Assembly: GCA_965208025.1 (NCBI GenBank)
Contig: OZ242302.1
Coordinates: forward strand, 2,356,001 to 2,420,000
Length of the DNA stretch: 64,000 bases
Direction of reading: 5' to 3'
Source of the DNA: Bin80 sp965208025
Lineage (GTDB): Bacteria; Bacteroidota; Rhodothermia; Rhodothermales; Bin80
This document shows positions 26,783 through 35,540 of the stretch, piece by piece. The position numbers and the translations under genes were made by a program. The notes under the pieces are model-generated. The model was not told where the DNA came from. It worked only from the letters and a program-made list of their open reading frames with translations, and searched no databases. Each line of letters begins with the position of its first letter. Within the stretch, counting starts at the first letter, position 1.

Positions 26783-27760
26783 TCAGATGATCGTCTTAAG
26801 CCAGGCTTCCGACTGGTCCCACAGCATTTTTGTGGCTGACATCTGTCTAGCCTGTTCGCTTGGTTTGACAATCTTGCAACGCTCGTAGTAGCGTCCGCCA
26901 TGTAGCGCAGGAGTGCTAGCACACATTACTACGGTTTGCGCCCCATACTTCCGGTGCAATAATACCAGTGATGCCATCGCGGAACTCATGCGATTCAGAG
27001 CACTGCCAATTCGTCCAGTCATCGGCTTCATTTGTGTAAGGTTCGTGTGAACGGATCCGGGGTGTAGTGCTACTGATCGCAAATTGAATTCTTTTGAAAA
27101 CCGTCGGTTGATCTCAACTGAAAAATGAATGAGTGCCAGTTTTGAAGCCCCATATGCACTCCAGGAATGGTAGCGGTACGTACTATCGAATAAGTCTACG
27201 TTGCTCACGCTGTCATGTAGATGAGAGGATACGTTTATCACCCGAGTATCGCCGTTTTCCAGGCCATTCCGTTTGAGGCAAGGGAGTAGCAGATTCGTCA
27301 GATGGAAAGGTCCTAAATAGTTGGTTCTCCAATGAATTTCAAAGCCATCCCTAGTCAGGGGCGGTTTTCGTCGTGGACGGAAGATATTCTTATGGATACC
27401 CGCATTGTTTACCAAAACATGAAGCTTTCCGTCATACTCTCGAAGAAACCAAGTTGCGAAATTGCAAGTGCTCTTCGCATCACACAGGTCAAGTGTTCGG
27501 ACTGTAATGTTACCATCGGCACCTATCTTGCGTAGATCATTCTTAAGGAAAGTTTCGGTCATTTCCTCGTCATGCAGACTAGTTGCGATAACGTGTGCAC
27601 CCCAACTCGCAAGGATCTTGGCAGTCTCATACCCAATAGAATTGGGAGATGCTCCCGTCACAATGACGGTCCGCCCCGACATATCAACACGCTCTGCCAG
27701 CGGTTTGCGCATGCAAAGTAGCCAAAGATGACGGATCGACTTGGTTAGTGTATGGGGCAT
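26783..27760 (-). CDS. Short-chain dehydrogenase/reductase (retinol-dehydrogenase-like)
   Basis: A 325-residue NAD(P)-dependent SDR. The cofactor loop is T-G-A-S-P-N-S-I-G (a slightly expanded T-G-x3-G-x-G), followed by L-V-N-N-A-G-I and the catalytic Y-G-A-S-K with the Ser at N-V-S-S-H. The length exceeds the classical 250 residues and the layout (C-terminal P-G-S-V-H-T-N-L and a hydrophobic tail) resembles vertebrate-type retinol/WW-oxidoreductase SDRs that act on lipophilic alcohols. It starts 22 bases after the upstream SDR and ends 10 before the SRPBCC gene. The substrate is unknown. Confidence 0.85.
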   Translation of the reverse strand: MPHTLTKSIRHLWLLCMRKPLAERVDMSGRTVIVTGASPNSIGYETAKILASWGAHVIATSLHDEEMTETFLKNDLRKIGADGNITVRTLDLCDAKSTCNFATWFLREYDGKLHVLVNNAGIHKNIFRPRRKPPLTRDGFEIHWRTNYLGPFHLTNLLLPCLKRNGLENGDTRVINVSSHLHDSVSNVDLFDSTYRYHSWSAYGASKLALIHFSVEINRRFSKEFNLRSVALHPGSVHTNLTQMKPMTGRIGSALNRMSSAMASLVLLHRKYGAQTVVMCASTPALHGGRYYERCKIVKPSEQARQMSATKMLWDQSEAWLKTII

Positions 27761-27782
27761 TTTCTGCAGTGATAATGTGGCC

Positions 27783-28775
27783 TTAGAACTTTGCCATCAG
27801 TTCCGCACTGGCTCTCCATAGCATGGAGCCATTCTTTGGATCGGAAGCACTTGGCGAGACAGATTTCCGTTGCATTAAGTGCAGATACATCCCCGTGCTA
27901 CAGCCCGCTTCTTCGGAACAGCACAGATAAATTACTGGCTTTACGGCCTGTTTTGGAGATTGCAAGAGACACCGTAGAAGTGGCTTAACTACGGGCTTGA
28001 GCAGTGTCGGGGTATCCCTTACAATGTTTGAAGAAACACCTCCGGGGCACATTGAGTGTACCGCGACTTCAATACTGTCGCCTTGATTCAGGCGTCGGGA
28101 AAGCTCGGTGGCGTACATACACTGAAGTAGTTTACTGATGCCGTAATGTCTGAGACTGTCCTTCATTTTATAATCTTTGAACGTACCGAAACGATCAAAC
28201 TCAATGACATGGGAGGACCGGTGTGCTTCGGATGCGACAAATACAATTCGCGGTGTCCTATCAGGGTGTCCGGACGGACGAATCACTCCATTCTTCACCC
28301 ACCGATCAATCAGTACACGTGAGGAGAAGAAGTGTACGGCAAACATCATCTCAAGTCCCTGTGGGGATTTTCTAGCCCTGGAAGGCATCAGTCCGGCATT
28401 CATCAATGCAATATCAATGCGGATTCGGCGAGATGCCAACAAATCACAAAAATGATGGACGGATTTGACGTCGGCCAGATCAACTTCCATCAATTCTATA
28501 TTTGAAGATCCAGACAGCTCCTGTATTTCCTGACAAATTTCTCCATGCCCGGGTCGACAGGCTAAAATCATGTTTCCCCCACGCCGCGCGAGTTCAACAG
28601 CAGCAGCTTTCCCAAGGCCGCTATTGGCTCCGGTCACCAAACAGGTCTTGCCGTCAATTCGGGCATCTTCGGGAACCATGGCAACTTCTGCATGCTTTTG
28701 CTGCCTGAGATCTCGAACAGCGGCAACCATTGCACTGACGGGCGTGCCATCTCCGACTAAGTTCTTTTTTTTCAT
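27783..28775 (-). CDS. Short-chain dehydrogenase/reductase (protochlorophyllide-reductase/RDH-like)
   Basis: A 330-residue SDR with T-G-A-N-S-G-L-G for the dinucleotide, D-L-A-D-V-K-S-V, A-L-M-N-A-G (the usual N-N-A-G reads M-N-A-G), and the active-site Y-G-I-S-K-L. A 40-residue polar N-terminal extension precedes the Rossmann domain. The V-H-S-M-C-P-G-G-V element and the C-terminal extension fit the RDH-like subgroup. With the second SDR downstream it could carry out two successive or opposite redox steps on the same lipid-like substrate; this is inference from co-location. Confidence 0.85.
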   Translation of the reverse strand: MKKKNLVGDGTPVSAMVAAVRDLRQQKHAEVAMVPEDARIDGKTCLVTGANSGLGKAAAVELARRGGNMILACRPGHGEICQEIQELSGSSNIELMEVDLADVKSVHHFCDLLASRRIRIDIALMNAGLMPSRARKSPQGLEMMFAVHFFSSRVLIDRWVKNGVIRPSGHPDRTPRIVFVASEAHRSSHVIEFDRFGTFKDYKMKDSLRHYGISKLLQCMYATELSRRLNQGDSIEVAVHSMCPGGVSSNIVRDTPTLLKPVVKPLLRCLLQSPKQAVKPVIYLCCSEEAGCSTGMYLHLMQRKSVSPSASDPKNGSMLWRASAELMAKF

Positions 28776-28826
28776 GGAGTCCTCAATTTTGGCTTGAACT
28801 GCTCGTATAGGATCAAGTCAGATGAT

Positions 28827-30077
28827 TCACTCAAACGGGATCGCATATTTCTCACGGTAGGCAGAAAAATTTTCTTCAATGACCTCCTTGTTCAACCCAA
28901 AATCGTTCAAGCTATAGAAATGTCGCCCGAAACGATTTTGCGGATTAGCCTTGATGTACCGTCCTGCATACCGCACTGCCTCGTCATCAAAATCAATCCC
29001 GATCCACTCATAGATCTTCTGAAGCTGGGTTACGGGATCCGCAATCAAGTCGTAATAGGACACATCTATGAACCGGTCGGTCTCTTCACCAGATCGAACC
29101 ATTTCGGTGATTTCAATCATTCTGCGTACTTTCCGGCACCAGTGTCTCGCAATTTCTTCGGGATCCACATCATCACTAAAAATACCTCGACTGTGTGCAA
29201 CCATACTACAAAATGATGGCAGAGCCCTTCGTGGATCGCGGTGGGTCAGTATAATTTTTGCATCTGGGAAAGTTTTCAGGAATATATCCAAATACTCCAT
29301 GTGATTTGGAGTCTTTAGCACCCATTGACTCCCCTTACGCTGCCAACACAGAACTTTCAGTACCTCGCGAAGATATTCGTAGGCCTGGGTGTGATCCTGA
29401 TTCTCCAGCCAACGCGAATACGTTGGGACATGCATCGTCGCCTCAGGTGATTGACTCATAAAACTCAGGTCCAGCAGCATAACATCTTCCTCCGGCTCAC
29501 GGTGGCTGATTGGGTGTATCAACTTGAATTGCGGTGACAAATAGGAAATTGCCTGATGTGCCATGAACGAATAAAGCTTTCGGATGAAAATTGCACGACT
29601 GTTCATGTTTCCCGCCGAGGCTGGTTCAAGCAGTTCTCCCCCAGAAATGCCGCGGACGGCAGGATTGGAATTCAATAGGCGTTGGAGTAGTGTCGTGCCA
29701 GTACGCTGCAACCCAGTGACAAGAATGATTTTGCCAAGATCAATCTCACTTATTTCAGGATGCTTTCTGAGTAGTTCCCTGATTCGGAGACGTTGAACTA
29801 ACGCACGGGTGAGTCGAGATTTTTGTATTAACCTGCCGGTAGCGGTTAGGCGAGCTTCGTCGTTAATTGATTTGACTAACACCTCCAGAGCCTCGAAATA
29901 TTTACCATCTCCCGAGTCTCCAAGTCCCGTTACTCGTTTAGCCTTCTCTAAAAGCGTCTCGGCATCTAAATCTTTTGGCGGGCTGAATTTCCCACTCAGA
30001 CCATTACAAATTTTGATGAAGAATGGGCGATAGGGATGCTCATAATCTGTTGTCGTTACGAAGTTGCTCTTCCCCAT
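28827..30077 (-). CDS. Sulfotransferase family protein (Sulfotransfer_3 type)
   Basis: The 416-residue protein has the PAPS-binding signature of sulfotransferases: V-T-G-L-Q-R-T-G-T-T-L-L-Q-R-L-L (5'-phosphosulfate loop, about residues 120-135) and T-H-R-D-P-R-R-A-L-P-S-F (3'-phosphate-binding, about 275). The catalytic-base region H-P-I-S-H-R-E-P-E-E-D lies between them, as in the actinobacterial and marine-type sulfotransferase family. Such enzymes move sulfate from PAPS to alcohols of lipids, sterols or glycans. The gene is second in the cluster, 14 bases after DUF1214 and 51 before the first SDR. No sulfate-activation genes were seen in the window. Confidence 0.88.
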   Translation of the reverse strand: MGKSNFVTTTDYEHPYRPFFIKICNGLSGKFSPPKDLDAETLLEKAKRVTGLGDSGDGKYFEALEVLVKSINDEARLTATGRLIQKSRLTRALVQRLRIRELLRKHPEISEIDLGKIILVTGLQRTGTTLLQRLLNSNPAVRGISGGELLEPASAGNMNSRAIFIRKLYSFMAHQAISYLSPQFKLIHPISHREPEEDVMLLDLSFMSQSPEATMHVPTYSRWLENQDHTQAYEYLREVLKVLCWQRKGSQWVLKTPNHMEYLDIFLKTFPDAKIILTHRDPRRALPSFCSMVAHSRGIFSDDVDPEEIARHWCRKVRRMIEITEMVRSGEETDRFIDVSYYDLIADPVTQLQKIYEWIGIDFDDEAVRYAGRYIKANPQNRFGRHFYSLNDFGLNKEVIEENFSAYREKYAIPFE

Positions 30078-30091
30078 TTCTTGCTACACGA

Positions 30092-31276
30092 TTAACTCCC
30101 AAAGCTACTCAACTTGACCAACCGGGTATGGGGTTGAGGAGATTCCTGCGCTCGTACCCACCGAAAGCACATAGTCCCAGAAGTATGACCAGCGGTATCC
30201 AGCCAGTTAGGCATGCCCGGATCTTCATGTGCGACAACCAGCCTCACGAAGTTATTATCTTCATAGTGTGCCAGATGCTTATTTACGTGAATCCTATGGT
30301 ATCGGTAATCCAGAGATTCCATCCAGTAATTGTTCAACTGAAAATTCCAGTATTCGCATTCTGGGGGCGTGACCTCAATCAGAAGAGCCTCGTCCTCTGC
30401 AATCGCCCAATGGCTATGATAATAGGTAATGTTAGGATCGCCACCAGCGGCCCGTGAAACTTCTGGATCAAACATTGGCAACATATTCGTGTGTTTCTGG
30501 AAATCCCGTGCCCACTTGGAAAAGAGTAACGGTGCCCCTGCCACCAGTGCTCCTGCCTTTTTCAAGCCTTCATCAAACTGCTTAGGTGTCAACAGGGAAG
30601 GGTGTCGATCATGTTCGGGACAGTTAATGCGCTCAATACGCAACTCTGCTGGAGTCTCTGCTGTTCGATCAAGAAAGGTTTGACGCACGACCAGAGTGCC
30701 CGTCTCGGCAGTCATGGGAAGCCAATTCCCAGATTGAGGATTGGAACTGAGGACGAGTTCGAATCTCCCACTGGCATCCATCTTGATCTCATCGGATTCA
30801 ATATATCCTGTGGGTGGCAAGCCGCGCCCCTGACCATAATTGCCAGATTGAGTACCAAAGCTCAGATATGCAATTGTGTTTCGCTGCCCATAGATCTTAT
30901 ACTCATAGTTTCCGTTCAGCGCAGCTGTTTGATAATAATTGTCTGGATTATCGGCACCCAGTTTTGTTACCTCGTCAACTACCCGATGCAAGACCGGCGC
31001 GTTGACATCCGCATGTTCGACGAACGCCATAAGGCCTGCACGTGCGATACGACTGAGGTACCGATATCCTTCCGCCTGATTGAACGGATCCTGTGGAGCA
31101 CCAGGGAATTGTAATCCAGCACCCGCCGCCTTAAGAGAATCACAGAATTCATTCCAGGTTTTTCCACTGACGATCCGGTGGGCAGCTGCGTCCTCTTCCG
31201 TCCTACCACGCAACCGCCGGATCAAGAGAGACATTCCTCGAAAGAGGCTTAGGAGGCCAATACCGAGCTTGCGCAT
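30092..31276 (-). CDS. DUF1214 domain protein, first gene of the sulfotransferase cluster
   Basis: A 394-residue protein with the DUF1214 C-terminal block (W-A-I-A-E-D-E-A-L-L-I-E-V-T-P, then Y-W-N-F-Q-L-N-N-Y-W-M-E-S-L-D-Y-R) and an N-terminal helical region (about 40-120) typical of DUF1214 proteins in actinobacteria and marine proteobacteria, where they are repeatedly found beside sulfotransferases, SDRs and cytochromes P450. The family has no proven reaction. The hydrophobic, arginine-flanked N-terminus (I-G-L-L-S-L-F-R-G-M-S-L-L-I) could dock on a membrane. It is the most upstream gene of the leftward operon; the promoter should lie just above 31276. Confidence 0.8.
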   Translation of the reverse strand: MRKLGIGLLSLFRGMSLLIRRLRGRTEEDAAAHRIVSGKTWNEFCDSLKAAGAGLQFPGAPQDPFNQAEGYRYLSRIARAGLMAFVEHADVNAPVLHRVVDEVTKLGADNPDNYYQTAALNGNYEYKIYGQRNTIAYLSFGTQSGNYGQGRGLPPTGYIESDEIKMDASGRFELVLSSNPQSGNWLPMTAETGTLVVRQTFLDRTAETPAELRIERINCPEHDRHPSLLTPKQFDEGLKKAGALVAGAPLLFSKWARDFQKHTNMLPMFDPEVSRAAGGDPNITYYHSHWAIAEDEALLIEVTPPECEYWNFQLNNYWMESLDYRYHRIHVNKHLAHYEDNNFVRLVVAHEDPGMPNWLDTAGHTSGTMCFRWVRAQESPQPHTRLVKLSSFGS

Positions 31277-31926
31277 GATTTACCACTTCAAATGTATGCT
31301 GACCTAATCGCCCATGAACTATGCAGCGCCGTAACCTAAGATTTGCCCGTCCAATTCTGGAGCGGGATAGGGGGTCTAGTGAACTCAGAGTCCGATTTAA
31401 CTTCGGGTGAATCCTGGGAATCAGGCGCATTATTTTCAAGGTTTCCCCACTGCCATTTGTACCTATCGTGTATTTCAGGGTTCAAATCTTTGTTCGGGAG
31501 AAAATATAAGGTACTTGATTATCACATGATGCGTATACAAGGAGGGGGATCTATGCTATATTCATTTCGCCTGCTACGAAAGGAACCCATTCCTGAATTC
31601 TTCCTGAAATATCGGTCCTAGGTTTAGAGGCACCTCATTCCTGTATAAAGATCAAGAAATAAATAAATGGTTTTTTGTGTTTTATGCTCTTAACAATGGA
31701 GAATACGTCATGGTTAATCTTATTAACTGAGGATTTGTACTGGGGATTCCACATAAAATGACATTAGAACAAATAAATACGGTTGTCGGAGATCTGAGGG
31801 AAAAACTCAGACAAGGTTCTGCACTGCTCCAAGAAAGCACCTGCCCGCGGTGTGATCCAGCACTGCCTTGTACCCATATAACAAACGCAACATAGCATCT
31901 CCCCGCTATCTTATCTCTACCTTTGT
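31277..31926. other. Gene-free stretch upstream of the sulfotransferase cluster
   Basis: No gene supported. The cluster promoter is expected near 31280-31400. A minus-strand frame in 31760-31900 (G-E-M-L-C-C-V-C-Y-M-G) follows the truncated duplicate at 31927-32040 but has no recognisable domain; I treat it as residue of the duplication. Confidence 0.4.
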
Positions 31927-32040
31927 TCATTGATCTCCTTCCATGACTTTGCCTCGGTGGATTTGAGCGTTCACCTGCAAGGTTAACACAAGGAAAAGCG
32001 AAATGAGTACACAATGTTTCAATGTGTAAGCGGAAAGCAT
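31927..32040 (-). pseudogene. Truncated duplicate: signal peptide of a secreted protein only
   Basis: An ATG at 32040 opens 37 codons: a signal peptide (L-I-S-L-F-L-V-L-T-L-Q-V-N-A-Q) followed by I-H-R-G-K-V-M-E-G-D-Q and a TGA. The same segment starts the larger secreted-protein gene at 32681. In the copy, coding ends where the other continues W-V-I-P. It overlaps the 3' end of the upstream frame by 22 bases. It is a decayed tandem duplicate. Confidence 0.6.
31928..31983. repeat. 56-bp exact direct repeat, copy 1
   Basis: Identical to 32587-32642, 659 bases apart. It spans the signal-peptide end and first mature residues of two related minus-strand frames. Flanks diverge at once on the left and gradually on the right. 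Confidence 0.8.
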
Positions 32041-32681
32041 AGCCTTGCCCATTCGTCTTCTGAGGGACTTTCGTCATCGCCCTTGTCTAAGAGAACCTTT
32101 CCCGCATCACACCATGTGCCAACATTGGGACATGGATTCTCCACCTCTTCACATCCCAATCCCGATCTTGCCGTGCCCCCGCAATACTGGCATTCCGGCG
32201 GCTTTTCACTTGCATTGAACAGGTTGCGAACATACTCCTTTCCGCCTGAACTGTAGACTCTATACAATGCTCTGAATGTTCTGAATATTCTGGGATCCTC
32301 AGGATTCTCCAGTGACTCGTACACGCGTATGAACACCTAAGCAGATTTGGTGTAGGGTATTCCATGACCTTGGTCTATTGTAGCCAATCTCAGTGCTCCG
32401 CTAGCCAGTTCAGATTGTTGACTGGTTCCATCACGTACAATTCTCCCCAACTCTTCCGCGAAGGCATCAAGTTCAACAGCTGGTACAGGTCCGAGCTCTT
32501 GACGCAAAATAGCCACAGCTGGTTCTCTTGCACCCCTTTCCTCATCCATAATTAGTTTTAGGGCTTGATCCGTCGTAGGGATCACCCATTGATCTCCTTC
32601 CATGACTTTGCCTCGGTGGATTTGAGCGTTCACCTGCAAGGTCAATACAAGGAAGAGAGAAAAGAATAGAAATTTTTTCAT
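32019..32681 (-). pseudogene. Secreted helical-repeat protein interrupted by one TAG
   Basis: The frame starts M-K-K-F-L-F-F-S-L-F-L-V-L (signal peptide, cleavage near V-N-A-Q), continues through helical pairs (A-V-E-L-D-A-F-A-E-E-L-G-R-I-V), and meets a TAG at 32337-32339 after Y-T-K-S-A. The same phase goes on without any shift as V-F-I-R-V-Y-E-S-L-E-N-P-E-D-P-R, then a cysteine-rich C-terminus (C-Q-Y-C-G-G) to a stop at 32019. CAG to TAG is a single-base change. A GTG at 32336 might allow a restart, but I read the pair as one gene of about 220 residues with a nonsense mutation. Function unknown. Confidence 0.6.
32587..32642. repeat. 56-bp exact direct repeat, copy 2
   Basis: Matches 31928-31983 base for base and lies in the 5' part of the interrupted secreted-protein gene. 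The perfect identity implies a recent duplication or gene conversion. Confidence 0.8.
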
Positions 32682-32693
32682 TTTGAAAGAGAT

Positions 32694-34392
32694 TTAGCAA
32701 CCAAATGCATCGTCTGGTGGATGACCAGATCCATGAAGTATTGGAAGCTCCCAAGAACTGAAGACATAATTCCATATTGGCGAGAGACTAGCGAAGGCAG
32801 TTCGCGCCATACCCGAAGTGATAAAATGGTCCATGTAAAATTCGCTCCACTTACTTTCCCAATTGGATCTGACATCCGCCTCCGATCCAGTAATACGTTC
32901 CATGTCAGCCATTGCCTGTCGTCCCGTTGAACTTCTGAGACAGGCCCTTGCACCCGATTCGTGAAACCGTTCGTGCATGAGAACCTGAGTTTTAAAGTCT
33001 TGTAACGCAGATAGGGTACCACAATTTTCGTTCACAGCATAGGTGTTCTCATAATAATCAAGCCCCGTTGAAGACGAAGCACAAGTATCGTTCGCACCCG
33101 GATAGCTTGGTCCTCCAATGAAAAGGTCACTATGGATCACAATCCTCGAGGGTATTAATGGCGGTTCGCCTGTCATGTAATTCCCCTCCCATGGGCCAGT
33201 ACCTGATATGGGGCTTGGCAAAGCGGGCGCAGAGGCTGGTCTTTCATATCCACCCTAGAGGTGGTCATACTGTGCTGAATACCTCACTGGTGCACTTGGT
33301 AGCTCAACGGCCAACCCGATCTTGCATTGACCACAATTTGCTGGGAAGTGCTCCATGACAGGGTATCTGAATCAACCGTGGCGCTGACGCGGGTGTCCGA
33401 GGTAGCCTTCCCATGCCAGAAAGGACCGGACTGGGATGCCACAGCCCCAAGAGTAGAACCCCATGTATAGGTATACTGATCTGTAACGATAGCACCTTCT
33501 TTAGTCGCTGTAATGGTACATCCGCCGTGTTGTCCTCTGGTGAGTTCTGCATCGCAACTCAGATCAAACAGAACCTCATTACTACTCCCACCCCTACTGT
33601 AGCCACCTCCTCCTCTACCATTGTCATCACAATTACTTATACACACGCACGAAATCTCTATCTCAGCTGGGGTATGTTGGCAAGATCCAGACCCCTCAAA
33701 ACATACATCCCCGCCTCTCGTGTAATCACTTACCCAACACCAATATTCCCTTGCCTGTGTCTTCCCCTTCGTTTGAGTTTTTCTCAACGACATGCTAACT
33801 GGGCGTAGTACACTATCAGATGGCAAGTAGAGACGAGCCCGCTGCGACTCATACCCTAAGGTGTATTCCGAAGTAATCATTTTGGTGTCATCGTAATCGC
33901 CAACAAGCCATTGTTTCGCATAGTGCTGAAATTGATACACAATGAGCGGATCATAGCTAATGAACTCCACCAGACGGGATGCTGTCACGTTGCCGTTCGG
34001 GTCAAGGTCCGCGATAAGTGTACGCACGGCCGAAACATTATCGTCGGAAAAACTGGTTGCGGGCTTGTCCGTACCAATCAGGTAACCAAATGACTGCCTC
34101 CCTGTCCATCAGACCATGTGACCGCCTGACTCCAGTCGGGAGGGTACTGACGCACCATTTCGGCCAACACTTCTGTTCGGATGCTGTCCCCAGAGGATTT
34201 TGCATAAATCTTGGAGAACTCTTCGTAATACGTTCGCACAGTTTGAACCATTTCGTCGGAGTCATGTGTGCTGAGATCACCTACCTCTATGCCACTGTCA
34301 CAACTTATAAACGCGACACGGCTACAATAATTGCCAGAATTCTTGTCCTCATGGATTGTCGTTATGTGCTTAAAGATTAGATTTACATACAC
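32694..34392 (-). pseudogene. Large secreted protein gene broken by two frameshifts and a stop
   Basis: Three blocks in order encode one protein of about 550 residues. Block 1 (34392 to about 34080) holds T-Y-Y-E-E-F-S-K-I-Y-A-K and D-W-S-Q-A-V-T-W-S-D. After a frame change, block 2 (about 34080 to 33310) has T-D-K-P-A-T-S-F-S-D-D-N, V-R-T-L-I-A-D-L-D-P-N-G and a later Ig-like stretch (C-D-A-E-L-T-R-G-Q-H-G-G-C-T-I). A second change leads to block 3, with A-P-V-R-Y-S-A-Q-Y-D-H-L, a TAG at about 33255, and then G-G-Y-E-R-P to the end. Block 3 contains M-H-E-R-F-H-E-S-G, reminiscent of a metal-binding H-E-x-x-H, but I cannot assign a peptidase family. It lies 12 bases upstream of the secreted-protein pseudogene. 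Confidence 0.5.
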
Positions 34393-34786
34393 AATCCATC
34401 AATCCACACCTGGCTGGTGTCAAATCGTGCCCATTACCATGTCAATTTTTCACACCTATTGAAAATTCTGAACGAGGCCTCACCATTGGAGTTCCGAGTT
34501 AGCATATTAACCCAGTGCACGCATGACTTGAGGTGGAATTCATTGGAAACAACACCAATAACCCAAAGAAATGTTCTCCGGCCCTTCTGACGTATAACAA
34601 AGATGCTAATGAACTCTGGGATATCCAGAGCACGAAATTATCCCTCGACTTTAGTCCAGTTGTTTAAAGAGTTTTTCAATTCAAGAATAATGGATAGACC
34701 GTAAACGGAGAACATAGATTGCAGGCACGGCAGGATAGATGAAAGAGATACTTTCATTATTTGGCATCCCTCCCTTGATCATCAGA
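34393..34786. other. Gene-free stretch before ribE
   Basis: No gene, RNA or repeat seen on either strand. In particular there is no FMN riboswitch motif near the riboflavin genes. Confidence 0.45.
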
Positions 34787-35377
34787 TTATAGATGCTTGG
34801 ACATAAGGCGCTCTACATATTTTGCCAAGACATCAAACTCAACATTGCATTGGGTTCCAAGTTGCCAAGTTGGTACGTTTGTATGGAGATATGTTTGAGG
34901 GATAATCGCAATTGAAATATGGGATTTGCGGAGATCCGCAATGGTGAGACTGATCCCATCCAAAGCAATGGATCCGCGTGCGACAATGAGACCCGAGTAC
35001 TCTGCAGGAATCAAAAATTCATAAACGCGAGCATCCTTGTGATCAGAAACTCGAGTAATCGTACAGACCGTGTCAATATGCCCCTGAACCATATGTCCAT
35101 CTAAGCGCGAGCCCAGGATCAAAGCTCGTTCCAGATTTACAGATGAATCGGGCCGAAGATCTCCAAGATTTGTCTTTGATATGGTTTCGGGAACGGCTTG
35201 CACTTTGAATATCTTTGAAGAACACTCCGTCACACTCAAGCAACAACCATTAATGGCTACACTCTGCCCTATATCTAATTCTGATGATAAGTCAGAACTG
35301 ATCTCAATCTCCCTTCCATAAGAAACATCACGAGTACGATTCACTTTTCCAACCTGCTCTACAAGACCAGTAAACAT
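34787..35377 (-). CDS. ribE: Riboflavin synthase, alpha chain
   Basis: This enzyme dismutates two 6,7-dimethyl-8-ribityllumazine molecules into riboflavin and the pyrimidinedione precursor. The 196-residue product begins with the hallmark M-F-T-G-L-V-E and has the two lumazine-binding beta-barrel repeats: the first with V-A-I-N-G-C-C-L-S-V-T and the second with R-G-S-I-A-L-D-G-I-S-L-T-I, plus the D-G-H-M-V-Q-G-H-I-D linker between them. The length is typical. It lies downstream of ribD in the same direction with a 163-base gap, so the two may be cotranscribed. Confidence 0.95.
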   Translation of the reverse strand: MFTGLVEQVGKVNRTRDVSYGREIEISSDLSSELDIGQSVAINGCCLSVTECSSKIFKVQAVPETISKTNLGDLRPDSSVNLERALILGSRLDGHMVQGHIDTVCTITRVSDHKDARVYEFLIPAEYSGLIVARGSIALDGISLTIADLRKSHISIAIIPQTYLHTNVPTWQLGTQCNVEFDVLAKYVERLMSKHL

Positions 35378-35540
35378 GAAAATGAATGATAGGATAGAAG
35401 CTTATGACAAGTTGGAAATTCAATTACAGAGACGAAAGTAGAAAGTTTTGTCGCCAGACGACGGAGTATTTTATAAGCAAGAAGTCTGTGCGCCCCAGTA
35501 AATCACATTATTTCGAACTCCGATTCCTCTGGGAGGGACA

